Notes under the pieces: generated by a model | Told to the model about the DNA's origin: nothing | What the model saw: the letters and a program-made list of their open reading frames with translations, nothing else | Databases searched by the model: none | Source of the DNA: an uncultured Celeribacter sp. | GTDB taxonomy: Bacteria > Pseudomonadota > Alphaproteobacteria > Rhodobacterales > Rhodobacteraceae | Reading direction: 5' to 3' | Assembly (NCBI RefSeq): GCF_963675965.1 | Contig: NZ_OY780935.1 | Coordinates: 690,001-754,000, forward strand | DNA: 64,000 bases | Part shown: positions 51,802 to 60,897 of the stretch, in pieces | Position numbering within the stretch: position 1 is the stretch's first letter | How the letters are laid out: every line of letters starts with the position of its first letter | Translations under genes and position numbers: made by a program

Positions 51802-54800
51802 CGCATTCCATCCTTGCAAACAGGCCCGGGCCGAAGCTCTCAGACATCTGAGCCACATGAATTTCGTAAGGGCCGGACAGGCCATCCGCCGCCTTCTGCC
51901 CTGCCGTATAGGTCCAGGCAGGTGTTCCCAAAGTGATTTCGCGCAGCACCTGCGTCCCTTGTTGAACGCGCAGAAGATAAAGCTCGTAGCTTTCGTTCAG
52001 CGGCACATCTGTGCCCTGCCAGCTGTCGCCATCGATCCGCGTGCGTCGCAGCCAGTTGACCATCGTTCCCCCGGCACCATCCGGCTGCGCCCGCAGATGT
52101 GCAGGCGTATAGGGCCGCAGACCATTGCCCGCAAAGGCCAGTTGATAGGATTGGTAGCTTGGATCCTCATAGCCGCGCAGCGCCGGACCGATGCGATACT
52201 GACGCGCCAGACCGCGTGCGGCGCTTGGCAGATCAATCTGACGCAAGGCGTCATTGATCAGAACCCATTGCGACCCCTCTGGCCAGTCCCGGATCAAAGG
52301 CTCTGTGCCCGCCTGTCCGCGCAGCCGCAGGGCCAGTTCATAGGTCTGAGGCGCGACCAAAGTGGCCTCGGCAAACTGAAACAGCTCCCAGTTGTCCGGG
52401 CTGCCATCCCCGATGGCGGCCAGATTGGCACCATTGAGAACCGACGCCATGCTGGCCGAGCTGAGCACACCCTGCGTCAGCTCCACCCGAAGCGGCGCAC
52501 CACGATCCCACAGATGCGGCTCCGCTGCGCCCAACGCGGTGCGTGTCACCCCGCTTATCGCCCAGCCCGTCATCACCGTGTTGAGCGCAAATTCGGCCTC
52601 TCCGTCTGACATGTAAACCGCCGCCGATCCCGGCCAGGGATCGGCTGTCACCGCCAGATGCGGCGCATGCGGCACCTCATCCCCGCGCAGCAACGGCAGA
52701 TCCATAAACATCGCATAGACCGGCAAAGGCGCTGCAAAGGCGGTCATTGGCGTGGTTTCGCGGATCACCCATGGCGATGGGATGTAAAGCTCGGGTTCGA
52801 CCCGCACGGCCTCGATTTCCTGCATTATGCCCTGGGTGACATGGTCGATGCGATAGCGCTCCGGACCGCTATCCGCGCCAGCGCCCGCAACCTCGATCAC
52901 ATCCCCCGCGCCACACTCTGCCCGCGACGGCGGCAGCGCCAATCGCACCGTATCACGCGCCACGCGTGCCTCGGCCAGCCAGCGCTCGACGATCTGGCGC
53001 GCCTCGGCCTCTGTCAGCACCAGCGGCATGTCGATCCGGGACACAAAGCGGTTTTCTTCATCCGGGAAGACCGCCTCATGGTTCACCGTTTCAAAGCCAC
53101 CCTGAGCGGACAGGCTGGTCAGCCGCACCCGGCCTGCCACCTCGGCCTCGGGGGCGCGGATGCGCTCCATCAACCCGTCGGAGCCTTCCGAAAGCGCAAG
53201 CTGCGCCGGGTCGATCCGGGCATCGCGCCGCCCATCACGGCTTTTGAACACCAACTGGCCATCGCGCTCCACGGCATCGATCCCATGGGCCAGCATCAGC
53301 GGCTGCAACAACGCCCGCGCGTCACCCATGTCATCGCTGCTGTAGCCGCGCAGCCCCCCCCAAAGACCAGAGACATCCACCGCTTCGACCCCGGATCGCG
53401 CGCAGATTTCACGGACCACATCCGCCAGGGTGCGTGCCGAACTGCGCCCATTGAGCCAATGGCCCCGATCATAGTTTTCTCCATCACCCCACAGGTCCTG
53501 CGCCTGCGGAAACGCAGGCCAAGGTCGCGCGTCCCAGGCCCAGACATGGGCATGCGACATGTCGATCATCCGGCCCGCGTAGAGATCTGAAGCCGGGTTC
53601 TTCGCCGGGTCGGACCAATACCGATGCATCGCCTTGAGATATTGCACCTGAATGAAATCGTCCCGCTGGCCGGTCGAGGCCCGTGGCAGGCTGCTTTCCG
53701 AGGATTTCGGATCGAGAAACTTGTTGGGCTGGTTCGTGCCCTTGTCCACCGCAGCACAGCCCATCTCGGTGAACCAGATCGGTTTCGAGCGCGGCACCCA
53801 TGGGCTCGCAGTGGCTGCGCGCAGGCCTCCTACGCGACCATGATGGGGCTGCGACCACCAGTTGCGCAGATCCTTCACCCGCCAAACCCAAGGCTCCCCA
53901 TAGGCGCCATCGGTGATCGGCGTGCGGATCTGTGCCGCCTCATGGGCGTCATGGGCATAATACCAGTCATAGCCTTCACCGCCCTCAATATTGGCCATGA
54001 GATACTCCAGAGTGTAGATCGACCCATGGTCCGCATCGGCGTGGTCTTCGCCCTCGCGCCAATCCGACAGCGGCATGTAATTGTCGATGCCGATAAAGTC
54101 GATCACCGGATCGGCCCAGAGCGGATCGAGATGGTAATAGAGATTGCCATCGCGCTGACAGCCCCAGTATTCCGACCAATCCGCCGCATAGCTGATTTTG
54201 CACGCGGGCCCCACAATGGCGCGCACATCGGCGGCCAGCGCCCGAAGCGCCTCGACCGCCGGAAAGCCACTCGCCCCGCGCACCGTGCTCAGCGCGACGA
54301 ATTCGGACCCGATGCAAAAGGCTTCCACCCCGCCCGCCGCGACGCACAGATGGGCGTAATGCAGGATCATCCGGCGATAGGACCATTCCTCTGGCCCTGT
54401 GTAGGTGACGCTCTCGCCCTCTCGCTGAAAATCCGAGGGCTGCGCCATGCCAAAGAATGTCGCCACTTCGCTGTCTGCCTGTGCTGTGCCATCCGGCGAC
54501 CCGCTCAACCCCGGCGCAAGCGAAGTGGTGATCCGCCCCCGCCATGGCAAAACCGGCTGCCCCAGCGCATTGCGCCAAGGGTCGATCAGCAGGTTGCCCT
54601 CCATCTGGTCCATCAGCAAAAACGGGTAGAACATCACCATTTGCCCCGCCGCCTGCAGCGCCTGAATGGCCTGCACCACCGAACGATCCGTGGGCGTGCC
54701 ACCATAGATCCCGCGCCCATCACCGTCGCGGGGCACCACCTGCGCCTGCGAACGGGTAAGCCCCGACACCTGCCAGGGCTGGCTGTCACTGTCGCGTTCC

Positions 54801-55711
54801 TGCTGTTCGACCTTGGGCCGGATCTGACATTGATCGCAGCGCAGATCATCACCGAACCACGACACCACCAGCGAGACCGCCCCGCAGTTGGGCAATTCGT
54901 CCTGAAGCGCGTCAAGCGAGGTCACGAAATCCGGCAGACCCGAAGCCGCATTCAGATTGGCCGCCTGAACCTGCCCGGCCTGTCCTTTGAGGTACACAGG
55001 CTCGGTCGCCAGCGCATATTCCCCGGTGCCCGGGATCATCGCGACCGCCCCGATCAGATGGGTCAGGTCCTCGGGATCGTCTGACGGATCCGGTCGCAAC
55101 ACCTCAAAACTGAACTGCGGCACGCGGTTGCCGAAAGGCGTCAGGTCGAGATCCTCGAACAGCACATAGGCCATGCCGCGATAGGCGGGCGCCCGCCCTG
55201 CGCCTTCGACCGCTTCGATTTTGGCGTCCGGCATCTGATCCGCCGTGCCTTTGTAAACCCGCAGGGTGAGTGTGCTGAGATCCACCTCAGCCCCATCCGC
55301 CCAAATCCGCCCGACCCGGCTGATTTCGCCCTCGCAAAGCGCCACGGCCAATGACACGGAATAGCTGTAGCGGGTGACACGCGGGGATCGCGGCGCCCCC
55401 TTGCCGGAGCCTCCGCCTGTGGTGCTTTGATGTTCCTGAAAGGCGGTCGCCCAGATCACCTGCCCGCCGATGCGGGTGCGCCCATAGACCTGCGCGACAG
55501 GCGCGCCCTCTGACGCCCCAGTCAGGCGAAAGCGCGACACGCGCGGCCCTTCGACCGCCTGCGCGCCCGCACCGATCAGCCGCTGATCCAGCGCCCGCCC
55601 GATCCCGGCCCCCAGCGCACGCCCGATCACCACCGAGGACAGCCCCAGCACCCCGCCCCCGACAGAGGCCCCGATGGCCCCGCCCACAGCCGACAGAACA
55701 AGCGTCGCCAT
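51794..55711 (-). CDS. GTA large tail-tip / host-specificity protein (gp15)
   Basis: About 1305 residues. A glycine-rich hydrophobic N-terminus (LSAVGGAIGASVGGGVLG) leads into the GTA TIM-barrel-like domain (about 430-720), with FIGIDNYMPLSDWREGED and the acidic PIWFTEMGC loop. Then come a phage tail domain and C-terminal beta-rich parts. It forms the tip of the GTA tail and probably cuts the cell wall or binds the recipient. ATG 55711 shares TGATG with the stop of the peptidase gene. The 1.3 kb size and domain order match RcGTA gp15. Confidence 0.92.
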   Translation of the reverse strand: MATLVLSAVGGAIGASVGGGVLGLSSVVIGRALGAGIGRALDQRLIGAGAQAVEGPRVSRFRLTGASEGAPVAQVYGRTRIGGQVIWATAFQEHQSTTGGGSGKGAPRSPRVTRYSYSVSLAVALCEGEISRVGRIWADGAEVDLSTLTLRVYKGTADQMPDAKIEAVEGAGRAPAYRGMAYVLFEDLDLTPFGNRVPQFSFEVLRPDPSDDPEDLTHLIGAVAMIPGTGEYALATEPVYLKGQAGQVQAANLNAASGLPDFVTSLDALQDELPNCGAVSLVVSWFGDDLRCDQCQIRPKVEQQERDSDSQPWQVSGLTRSQAQVVPRDGDGRGIYGGTPTDRSVVQAIQALQAAGQMVMFYPFLLMDQMEGNLLIDPWRNALGQPVLPWRGRITTSLAPGLSGSPDGTAQADSEVATFFGMAQPSDFQREGESVTYTGPEEWSYRRMILHYAHLCVAAGGVEAFCIGSEFVALSTVRGASGFPAVEALRALAADVRAIVGPACKISYAADWSEYWGCQRDGNLYYHLDPLWADPVIDFIGIDNYMPLSDWREGEDHADADHGSIYTLEYLMANIEGGEGYDWYYAHDAHEAAQIRTPITDGAYGEPWVWRVKDLRNWWSQPHHGRVGGLRAATASPWVPRSKPIWFTEMGCAAVDKGTNQPNKFLDPKSSESSLPRASTGQRDDFIQVQYLKAMHRYWSDPAKNPASDLYAGRMIDMSHAHVWAWDARPWPAFPQAQDLWGDGENYDRGHWLNGRSSARTLADVVREICARSGVEAVDVSGLWGGLRGYSSDDMGDARALLQPLMLAHGIDAVERDGQLVFKSRDGRRDARIDPAQLALSEGSDGLMERIRAPEAEVAGRVRLTSLSAQGGFETVNHEAVFPDEENRFVSRIDMPLVLTEAEARQIVERWLAEARVARDTVRLALPPSRAECGAGDVIEVAGAGADSGPERYRIDHVTQGIMQEIEAVRVEPELYIPSPWVIRETTPMTAFAAPLPVYAMFMDLPLLRGDEVPHAPHLAVTADPWPGSAAVYMSDGEAEFALNTVMTGWAISGVTRTALGAAEPHLWDRGAPLRVELTQGVLSSASMASVLNGANLAAIGDGSPDNWELFQFAEATLVAPQTYELALRLRGQAGTEPLIRDWPEGSQWVLINDALRQIDLPSAARGLARQYRIGPALRGYEDPSYQSYQLAFAGNGLRPYTPAHLRAQPDGAGGTMVNWLRRTRIDGDSWQGTDVPLNESYELYLLRVQQGTQVLREITLGTPAWTYTAGQKAADGLSGPYEIHVAQMSESFGPGLFARMECDE

Positions 55712-56190
55712 CACAGATCTCCCGTTATCGGTGGCCAGGCAAATCCCGCCACCAGACGCCGACGCCACGCCGGGCTCAAGGCGGTTTCCTGAACGCCATG
55801 CCCGCTATAGGCATGAATGAATGTCGGGGCGGCGCCCGCCGCGCTGAGAATCCCCAGATGTTTGGCCACCGCGCCATGGCGCATGCGAAACAGAAGCACG
55901 TGACCGGGCCTGAGAGACGCAACCTCAACCGGTACAAGATGCCGATTTGCCGCCTGCCACAGCCGGTCTTCGCGAGCGATCTCATCCCAATCCGCGCTAT
56001 AGGCCGGCACCGCTTCGGGTTCGGAGCCGTAGCGCGCGCGCCACAGCCCGCGCAGCAGCCCCAGACAATCGCAGCCCGCGCCTCGGCAACTGGCCTGATG
56101 ACGATAGGGTGTGCCGATCCAGCGGCGCGCCTCTGTCACCAGCGCGGTCTCCGTCCCTGTCGCAGTCAGAATATCGGCGGGATCACACAT
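55711..56190 (-). CDS. GTA NlpC/P60 cell-wall peptidase (gp14)
   Basis: A 159-residue cysteine peptidase fold. The catalytic cysteine is in the GAGCDCLGLLRG motif, and the partner histidine is in AKHLGILSA. In RcGTA this protein helps the tail pass the recipient's peptidoglycan. The ATG at 56190 follows the stop of the DUF2163 gene closely, and the stop overlaps the next ATG. Confidence 0.9.
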   Translation of the reverse strand: MCDPADILTATGTETALVTEARRWIGTPYRHQASCRGAGCDCLGLLRGLWRARYGSEPEAVPAYSADWDEIAREDRLWQAANRHLVPVEVASLRPGHVLLFRMRHGAVAKHLGILSAAGAAPTFIHAYSGHGVQETALSPAWRRRLVAGFAWPPITGDL

Positions 56191-56195
56191 GCACC

Positions 56196-57104
56196 TCACC
56201 CCGCACCGCCCTGGAGGCTCCCGCCATGGGTGTTGCGGCCCTGAACCGGGTAGCTGGTGAGCCAGTCTTCGCCCGGAATATGCGGGAACCCGCGAAAATT
56301 GAGGAAATTGTCGAATTTCAGTCGACAGGTCTCCTCCCGCCGGTCACAGCCTGCCTCAAGCCGCACCAGATCGCCCGGCCGCAGCCGCCCGTTCAGATCC
56401 TGCCACAGCTCGATCTCGCGCAGGTTTTCTTCTCCCGCCCCAAGGGCGCGGTCGGCCTTGATCACCCCGACCAGTCCCGAGGCCTCGCCCGACAGCACCT
56501 GGGCCCGCCCGCGTTCGAACCAGCCATCCTCAAAGCCACTTAACGTGGTGAACTGCAGCCGCTTGCCATCGGCCACACTGTCGATCGCAAGGGTCTGCGC
56601 ATAGCCCGGCTGGTCCAGATCGACGCCACAGCGCGCATCGCCCAGAATGGCGGTACAGCCCGCCTGATAGCAGTGGCCCTGCAATTGGTTGAGCGCTTCG
56701 CTCAGACCTCGCAGTTCTGCGCGAAAGCCTCCGCCTGACCGGCGCACCTCGCCCAATGTGCCGCGAAACAGCATCCTGCGCAGGTTCACATCAACCCAGT
56801 TCACCCACCAGCACTGCACCTCTGCCCCGTCATAGCGCCCGGCGCGCAGATCCTCTTCTGCGATCGCCTCAGAGTTCAGAAGCCCGAGTGCCTCGCTGTT
56901 GTCGACCGCCAGCCCGTTGCCTTGTTCCAGCGCCTGCGCACTCAGTCCGCTGCCTGCGGCAAAGCGCAGCCCCGCGAACGTCAGATCCCGGTCATGGTCG
57001 GTAAAGCCCAGCCGCAGCCCATCGCGCCGGGTCACAGCCCAGGCACGACACAGCGTGGTGGTTCCGCTTTGAAGATGGCTCATGAATGCATCCGTCATGA
57101 TCAT
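56196..57104 (-). CDS. GTA baseplate hub protein, DUF2163/BR0599 type (gp13)
   Basis: A 302-residue tail protein. RAWAVTRRDGLRLGFTDHDRDLTF near the start is the DUF2163 signature. The second half has GCTAILGDARCGVDL and ends with cysteine-rich RLEAGCDRREETCRLKF and FRGFPHIPGED, typical of the family; in RcGTA the matching protein binds an iron-sulfur cluster in the baseplate hub. Its ATG (57104) shares TGATG with the stop of the DUF2460 gene. Confidence 0.9.
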   Translation of the reverse strand: MIMTDAFMSHLQSGTTTLCRAWAVTRRDGLRLGFTDHDRDLTFAGLRFAAGSGLSAQALEQGNGLAVDNSEALGLLNSEAIAEEDLRAGRYDGAEVQCWWVNWVDVNLRRMLFRGTLGEVRRSGGGFRAELRGLSEALNQLQGHCYQAGCTAILGDARCGVDLDQPGYAQTLAIDSVADGKRLQFTTLSGFEDGWFERGRAQVLSGEASGLVGVIKADRALGAGEENLREIELWQDLNGRLRPGDLVRLEAGCDRREETCRLKFDNFLNFRGFPHIPGEDWLTSYPVQGRNTHGGSLQGGAG

Positions 57105-57736
57105 CACACCCGCAGTTCCACAACCGGCACATCCGGCACTTCGCCCGCCTGGAAAGACGCGACCGAGGTGGCGATCCTGTCGGTGTCAAAACGCACCGGC
57201 ACGTCGAATTCGAACCCCGCAGAGATCGCCGCCCCGGCGTCGGGTGCCGTGTCGAACGTCACGATCCCCGTTGCCACATCCAAGGTCCAGTCGATGGCCT
57301 CGAACACCTCGACCCCGGCCAGCCCCAGACGCACTGTGCCCGCCACCGGTTTGCTCACCGGGCGGTGGTAAAAGATCTCTCCCGAGCGATAGATCTTGCT
57401 CAGGGCGAAACTGCGCGTGTCCCCGTCACCGGTGCCGATGACCTGATCCTCAAAGCCGATGGAGGCCGAAGGCCGGCAGCTTTTGTAATCCGCCCAGTCT
57501 TTCCAGCGAAAGCCGAACAGCCGCCCCTGGCGCGCTTCGAAAAAGGCGATCAGCTCTTCGATGTCGTCCAGCGCACGCAGCCCCAGACCCGCGTCATAGC
57601 GGCGCCGGGCATGCGCCCATGGGGTGTTGCGCTCTTCAAAGCCATTGGCCAGCGTCACCACATCCGTGCGCCGCTCAGGACCGCCAACAGACCCAAAGCT
57701 CAGATTGGCGGGAAACCTCACCTCGTGAAATCCCAT
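57104..57736 (-). CDS. GTA distal tail protein, DUF2460/TIGR02217 (gp12)
   Basis: A 210-residue protein with the family start MGFHEVRFPANLSFGS and the core FFEARQGRLFGFRWKDWADYKS. The C-terminal half carries a small beta-domain. It forms the distal tail ring in RcGTA-type tails. The stop overlaps the next start. An AGGAGAAAC site precedes the ATG. Confidence 0.92.
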   Translation of the reverse strand: MGFHEVRFPANLSFGSVGGPERRTDVVTLANGFEERNTPWAHARRRYDAGLGLRALDDIEELIAFFEARQGRLFGFRWKDWADYKSCRPSASIGFEDQVIGTGDGDTRSFALSKIYRSGEIFYHRPVSKPVAGTVRLGLAGVEVFEAIDWTLDVATGIVTFDTAPDAGAAISAGFEFDVPVRFDTDRIATSVASFQAGEVPDVPVVELRV

Positions 57737-57753
57737 CGGTTTCTCCTTTCCGA

Positions 57754-58374
57754 TCAGCGATTGCGGCTGGCACGGCTCATGGCGCGGCTCATCTGCGCCG
57801 CGATCTGGCTTTGCGACTTGGCAAACCCCGCGACATCCGGCGTGGTGATGTTCATGGTGATCTGCACCGGGCGAGCGACGGCCCCGGCCTGCACGCCCGG
57901 CCGCCCGTCCATTCCCCGTGCCAAAGGCAGGATCGCTTCGGGGCCGGCTTCGCCCATGACCCCCAGCCCGCCGCCTGACATGGCAAAGCCGGTGGCCTGA
58001 CTGACCTCGCCACCGCGGGCAAAGGGCGTCATGCCCTGCAGCAAGCTGTTAAGGCCGCCCGCCAGAACGCCACCCAGATGATCGGCCACCGGGTTGATGG
58101 CGGCGCGATAGCCGCTGTTCAGCATCGACGTGCCCAGAGAACGCAGCGCCTCGCTGAGGTTCGCGCCGTCAAACACAACCCCGTCGATGGCGCGCCGCAT
58201 GCCCCGCGACACACCTCGTTCAAGAGTTGACAGACTGCGCGAAGTTTCCTGCACAGATGATTGTAATTTCGACATTTCTTTTGAAAACTCTGCTGCGATT
58301 TCCAGCGTGTCAGACAGACTTCTGTCAATGTCTTCCATCGCCTGCTCAAAGCGTTCTTCTGCCATGTCAGCCAT
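57754..58374 (-). CDS. GTA tape measure protein (gp11)
   Basis: A 206-residue mostly helical protein. A charged start (MADMAEERFEQAMEDIDRSL) is followed by a coiled coil with LEIAAEFSKEMSKLQSSVQE. A glycine-rich mid-section (PVADHLGGVLAGGLNSLLQG) and an end with LPLARGMDGRPGV follow. The size is close to RcGTA gp11 and far below phage tape measures, which predicts a very short tail. The start lies in the last eight bases of the upstream gene. Confidence 0.85.
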   Translation of the reverse strand: MADMAEERFEQAMEDIDRSLSDTLEIAAEFSKEMSKLQSSVQETSRSLSTLERGVSRGMRRAIDGVVFDGANLSEALRSLGTSMLNSGYRAAINPVADHLGGVLAGGLNSLLQGMTPFARGGEVSQATGFAMSGGGLGVMGEAGPEAILPLARGMDGRPGVQAGAVARPVQITMNITTPDVAGFAKSQSQIAAQMSRAMSRASRNR

Positions 58375-58609
58375 GATGTTCACCCTCTGAATGTGTCGTG
58401 TCGGGATAGCGGCGCAGCAGCGCCGAGAGATCCCCGCGCGCCATGGCGTCCCCCCCCGGTTCCAGCCCAGCAATGCAGATCAGCTCCGCAGGCGTCAGCG
58501 CCCAGAACACCTCTGGCGACAGGTGCAATCTCCGTAGTCCCAGCCGCATCAGCGCGGGCCAGTCGAACTCTTGCCCGTCATCCCCGGCCCCATCAGCGCG
58601 CTCAGGCAT
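58367..58609 (-). CDS. GTA tail assembly chaperone, small (gp10.1)
   Basis: An 80-residue protein with FDWPALMRLGLRRLHLSPEVFWALTPAEL, a short helical signature of the rcc01693-type GTA tail assembly proteins. It begins in the last eight bases of gp10 (58602-58609) and overlaps the tape measure start by eight bases. Such overlapping pairs before the tape measure are typical of tail chaperones. The longer frame to 58696 is rejected because it lies within gp10. Confidence 0.8.
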   Translation of the reverse strand: MPERADGAGDDGQEFDWPALMRLGLRRLHLSPEVFWALTPAELICIAGLEPGGDAMARGDLSALLRRYPDTTHSEGEHHG

Positions 58610-58937
58610 CGGTCTCTCCGGGAGCCTGCAAGGCCCCGAAAGCTCCCACCAAAAGCGCCGCCGCCACACGCGCGGCCTCAAGCGGACCACCATCAATCCT
58701 GGCCGTCAGCAGAGCATCGCGATCACCGGTCCAGCCGCCACCGCGCAACCCCGCCACAACGACCTGCATCACATCCGCCGCCGAAATCTGCCCCTGCTCA
58801 AACCGGGTCAGCAAAGCCCCCAAGGTTCCGGCCTCCAGCGCCGCTTCTAATTCGGCCAGCGCCCCAAGGGTCAGCCGGCAAACCCGCCGTTCGCCATTGA
58901 GCACCAGCGCCACCTCTCCGCGCCACGGATTAGCCAT
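58602..58937 (-). CDS. GTA tail assembly chaperone (gp10)
   Basis: A 111-residue protein with MANPWRGEVALVLNGERRVCRLTLGALAELEAAL at the start, the signature of the GTA family (phage tail assembly chaperone type). It sits between the major tail protein and gp10.1. Only three bases separate it from the major tail protein stop. Confidence 0.85.
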   Translation of the reverse strand: MANPWRGEVALVLNGERRVCRLTLGALAELEAALEAGTLGALLTRFEQGQISAADVMQVVVAGLRGGGWTGDRDALLTARIDGGPLEAARVAAALLVGAFGALQAPGETDA

Positions 58938-58940
58938 CTC

Positions 58941-59354
58941 TTACTCCGCCGTGAACTGCAGCTGACCGGCAGAGGCCATGGACAGCTCATAGCTGGCCTC
59001 GCCATTGTGCCGTCCGGCATATTCGATGCCGGTCAGCTGAAACGGCCCCTGCACCGTTCCAAAACCGGGAATGATCACCTGAAAATCGGGCACCTCGCCG
59101 TCGAAAAACACCTGCCGGGCGCGCGCGTCCGTGTTGGCATCCTTGAACACGCCCGATCCGGAAATCTGCGCGCTTTTCACCCCGGCCCCGCTCAGAAGCT
59201 GACGCCAGCCGCCCGCGCTTTCCAGCGAGGTCACATCGACTGTTTCCGCATTGAAGGCAATGCGCGTGGCGCGCAGCCCGGCAATGGTTTCAAACGCGCC
59301 GGTCCCGGTCATATCCAGTTTGATCAGTAGGTCTTTGCCGTTTTGCGCCACCAT
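58941..59354 (-). CDS. GTA major tail protein, TP901-1 type (gp9)
   Basis: A 137-residue tail-tube subunit. The start MVAQNGKDLLIKLD and the middle ITGLRATRIAFNAETVDVTSLES-like segment, with TGIEYAGRHNGEASYELS near the end, match the TP901-1/RcGTA major tail family. It should be the most abundant tail protein. It follows the DUF3168 gene by 21 bases. Confidence 0.92.
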   Translation of the reverse strand: MVAQNGKDLLIKLDMTGTGAFETIAGLRATRIAFNAETVDVTSLESAGGWRQLLSGAGVKSAQISGSGVFKDANTDARARQVFFDGEVPDFQVIIPGFGTVQGPFQLTGIEYAGRHNGEASYELSMASAGQLQFTAE

Positions 59355-59375
59355 GGCGGAGCCTCCGTTACAATC

Positions 59376-59786
59376 TCAGTTCTCATCCAGGCGGGCGCGA
59401 AAGATCAGATCGATCTGGCGTCCCGCATTGTTCGGCCCCCGACGGGCACGGCCCCGATGGAACCAGAGTCCAACCAGCGTGTCTTGCGACAGGCTCAGGT
59501 CCGCATCGACCAGCGCCGCGCACACTGCGGCAGCCACCGCCTTGGCCTCGGAAAACCCCGCTGCCGCGGAAACCACCGACACGGTCACATCATGCAACGC
59601 ACCTCCGCCCGTCATGTCAGAGGCATCCTGTAGCCGTTCCGGGCCAAGCGTCACATACAGCCCTGGCAGAGGTCCGGTGGGCAGGGCGTCATAGATGTCG
59701 GTCCCGACCAGAGCGGAGAGCGCCACATCCGCGCTCAGCCGTTGAAACAGCGCCTCCTGCAGTGCCACTCCCAGCAGATAACTCAT
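59376..59786 (-). CDS. GTA tail terminator-like protein, DUF3168 (gp8)
   Basis: A 136-residue protein. MSYLLGVALQEALFQRLSADVALSALVG and the following IYDALPTGPLPGLYVTLG are the DUF3168 start. In phages the family forms the tail-completion ring. ATG 59786 overlaps the stop of the adaptor as ATGA. The much longer open frame to 60233 is not used. Confidence 0.9.
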   Translation of the reverse strand: MSYLLGVALQEALFQRLSADVALSALVGTDIYDALPTGPLPGLYVTLGPERLQDASDMTGGGALHDVTVSVVSAAAGFSEAKAVAAAVCAALVDADLSLSQDTLVGLWFHRGRARRGPNNAGRQIDLIFRARLDEN

Positions 59787-60127
59787 AGCGCCACCTCCTC
59801 GCGGACCCGGCAGCGCAGATACCGCCCGCGCGGATCGTGATCGCTGACCGAAAGGATCGGAAAGACCCGCCCGCCTTCGACAAAGCGTTGCCCTGCGATG
59901 GGACGCCGGGGGGAGCCTTCGGGGGCGGCCCGCACCACGATGTCGCGCTGTATCTGTGCGATGGCCGCCCCGCCCTGCACACCAAGTGCGCGACCGCGTC
60001 CCGGGGTGATCTCGGCCCAGAGCACACCAAGCTGCGTCCAGCTTTCCGAATAGCCGCCCGCACCGTCTGCGCTGCGGTTGGCAGCCTGCAGGATCAGGCG
60101 GCGGTTCAGATGCACATCCGCCCTCAT
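59783..60127 (-). CDS. GTA head-tail adaptor (gp7)
   Basis: A 114-residue head-closure protein. It has GGYSESWTQLGVLWAEITPG and the typical beta-rich end HDPRGRYLRCRV. The family joins the connector to the tail. ATG 60127 overlaps the gp6 stop as ATGA. Confidence 0.88.
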   Translation of the reverse strand: MRADVHLNRRLILQAANRSADGAGGYSESWTQLGVLWAEITPGRGRALGVQGGAAIAQIQRDIVVRAAPEGSPRRPIAGQRFVEGGRVFPILSVSDHDPRGRYLRCRVREEVAL

Positions 60128-60723
60128 CCGCGCACCTCCCCGGACAGACGCAGCCGACGATAGGGGGCCAAAAGCTCTGACACCCCAAATGGCAGACGCA
60201 CCATGCTGCCCGGCGCGTCCGCGCGATGATCATAGTAATGCGCCGCCAGCCGCAAAACGGCCTGCGCCAGATCTGGAGGCATCTCCTCCCAGGACTGCGC
60301 CATGCCTGCGGTCAGCTCAATTGCAACGGTCCCGCCAGAGGGAATAACCGGCAATCGGTTGGTCGTCGGCACGATCTGCGGGCTGTGCGGATCGGCGAGC
60401 AGACGGTACAGGCCGGGATCGATCGGGCTGTCTTGCCCCTCTGCATCCGTCAGGACAAGGCTGTCCAGCGACAACACAGGGGCGAGCGACAGCGGCTGAC
60501 GCAGCGGGGACTGCCAGCTCTGCAATTGTCCGACAAAGCTGCGCGTCAAAAGCGCCTTGCCGATCCGGGCCTCAATCGCCGAAAGTGCTGCGCGCACCAC
60601 CGGCTCCACGGCAGCGTCTTGCAAGGCCTCATCACCGAAACCGCTGCCCAGACGCAGATGCGCCCGGAACGGCTCCAGAGGCAGACTGGCGGCGGCAATC
60701 GGGAGAACTTCACGAAAGATCAT
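60124..60723 (-). CDS. GTA head-tail connector protein (gp6)
   Basis: A 199-residue protein. The start REVLPIAAASLPLEPFRAHLRL and the region ALLTRSFVGQLQSW are typical of the GTA connector (HK97 gp6-like) family; YDHRADAPGS and LLAPYRRLRL end it. The ATG at 60723 is preferred to the longer frame reaching 60876, which runs into the spacer after the capsid gene. It is separated from the capsid gene by 174 bases. Confidence 0.88.
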   Translation of the reverse strand: MIFREVLPIAAASLPLEPFRAHLRLGSGFGDEALQDAAVEPVVRAALSAIEARIGKALLTRSFVGQLQSWQSPLRQPLSLAPVLSLDSLVLTDAEGQDSPIDPGLYRLLADPHSPQIVPTTNRLPVIPSGGTVAIELTAGMAQSWEEMPPDLAQAVLRLAAHYYDHRADAPGSMVRLPFGVSELLAPYRRLRLSGEVRG

Positions 60724-60897
60724 GACAAGGCCTTTCACGGACAAGGGAAACTTCGATGAAATGCGGGAGCGGATGCGCGACCTGCCGTCCCCGCGCCGCA
60801 CCTGCGGAGGGGGATAAACCGGACGGCACGGACCGGGCGGGCCGCGCATCCTGTGCCCCGGCACGGTGAAACACACCGGGGGCTTTCGATCTCAGCG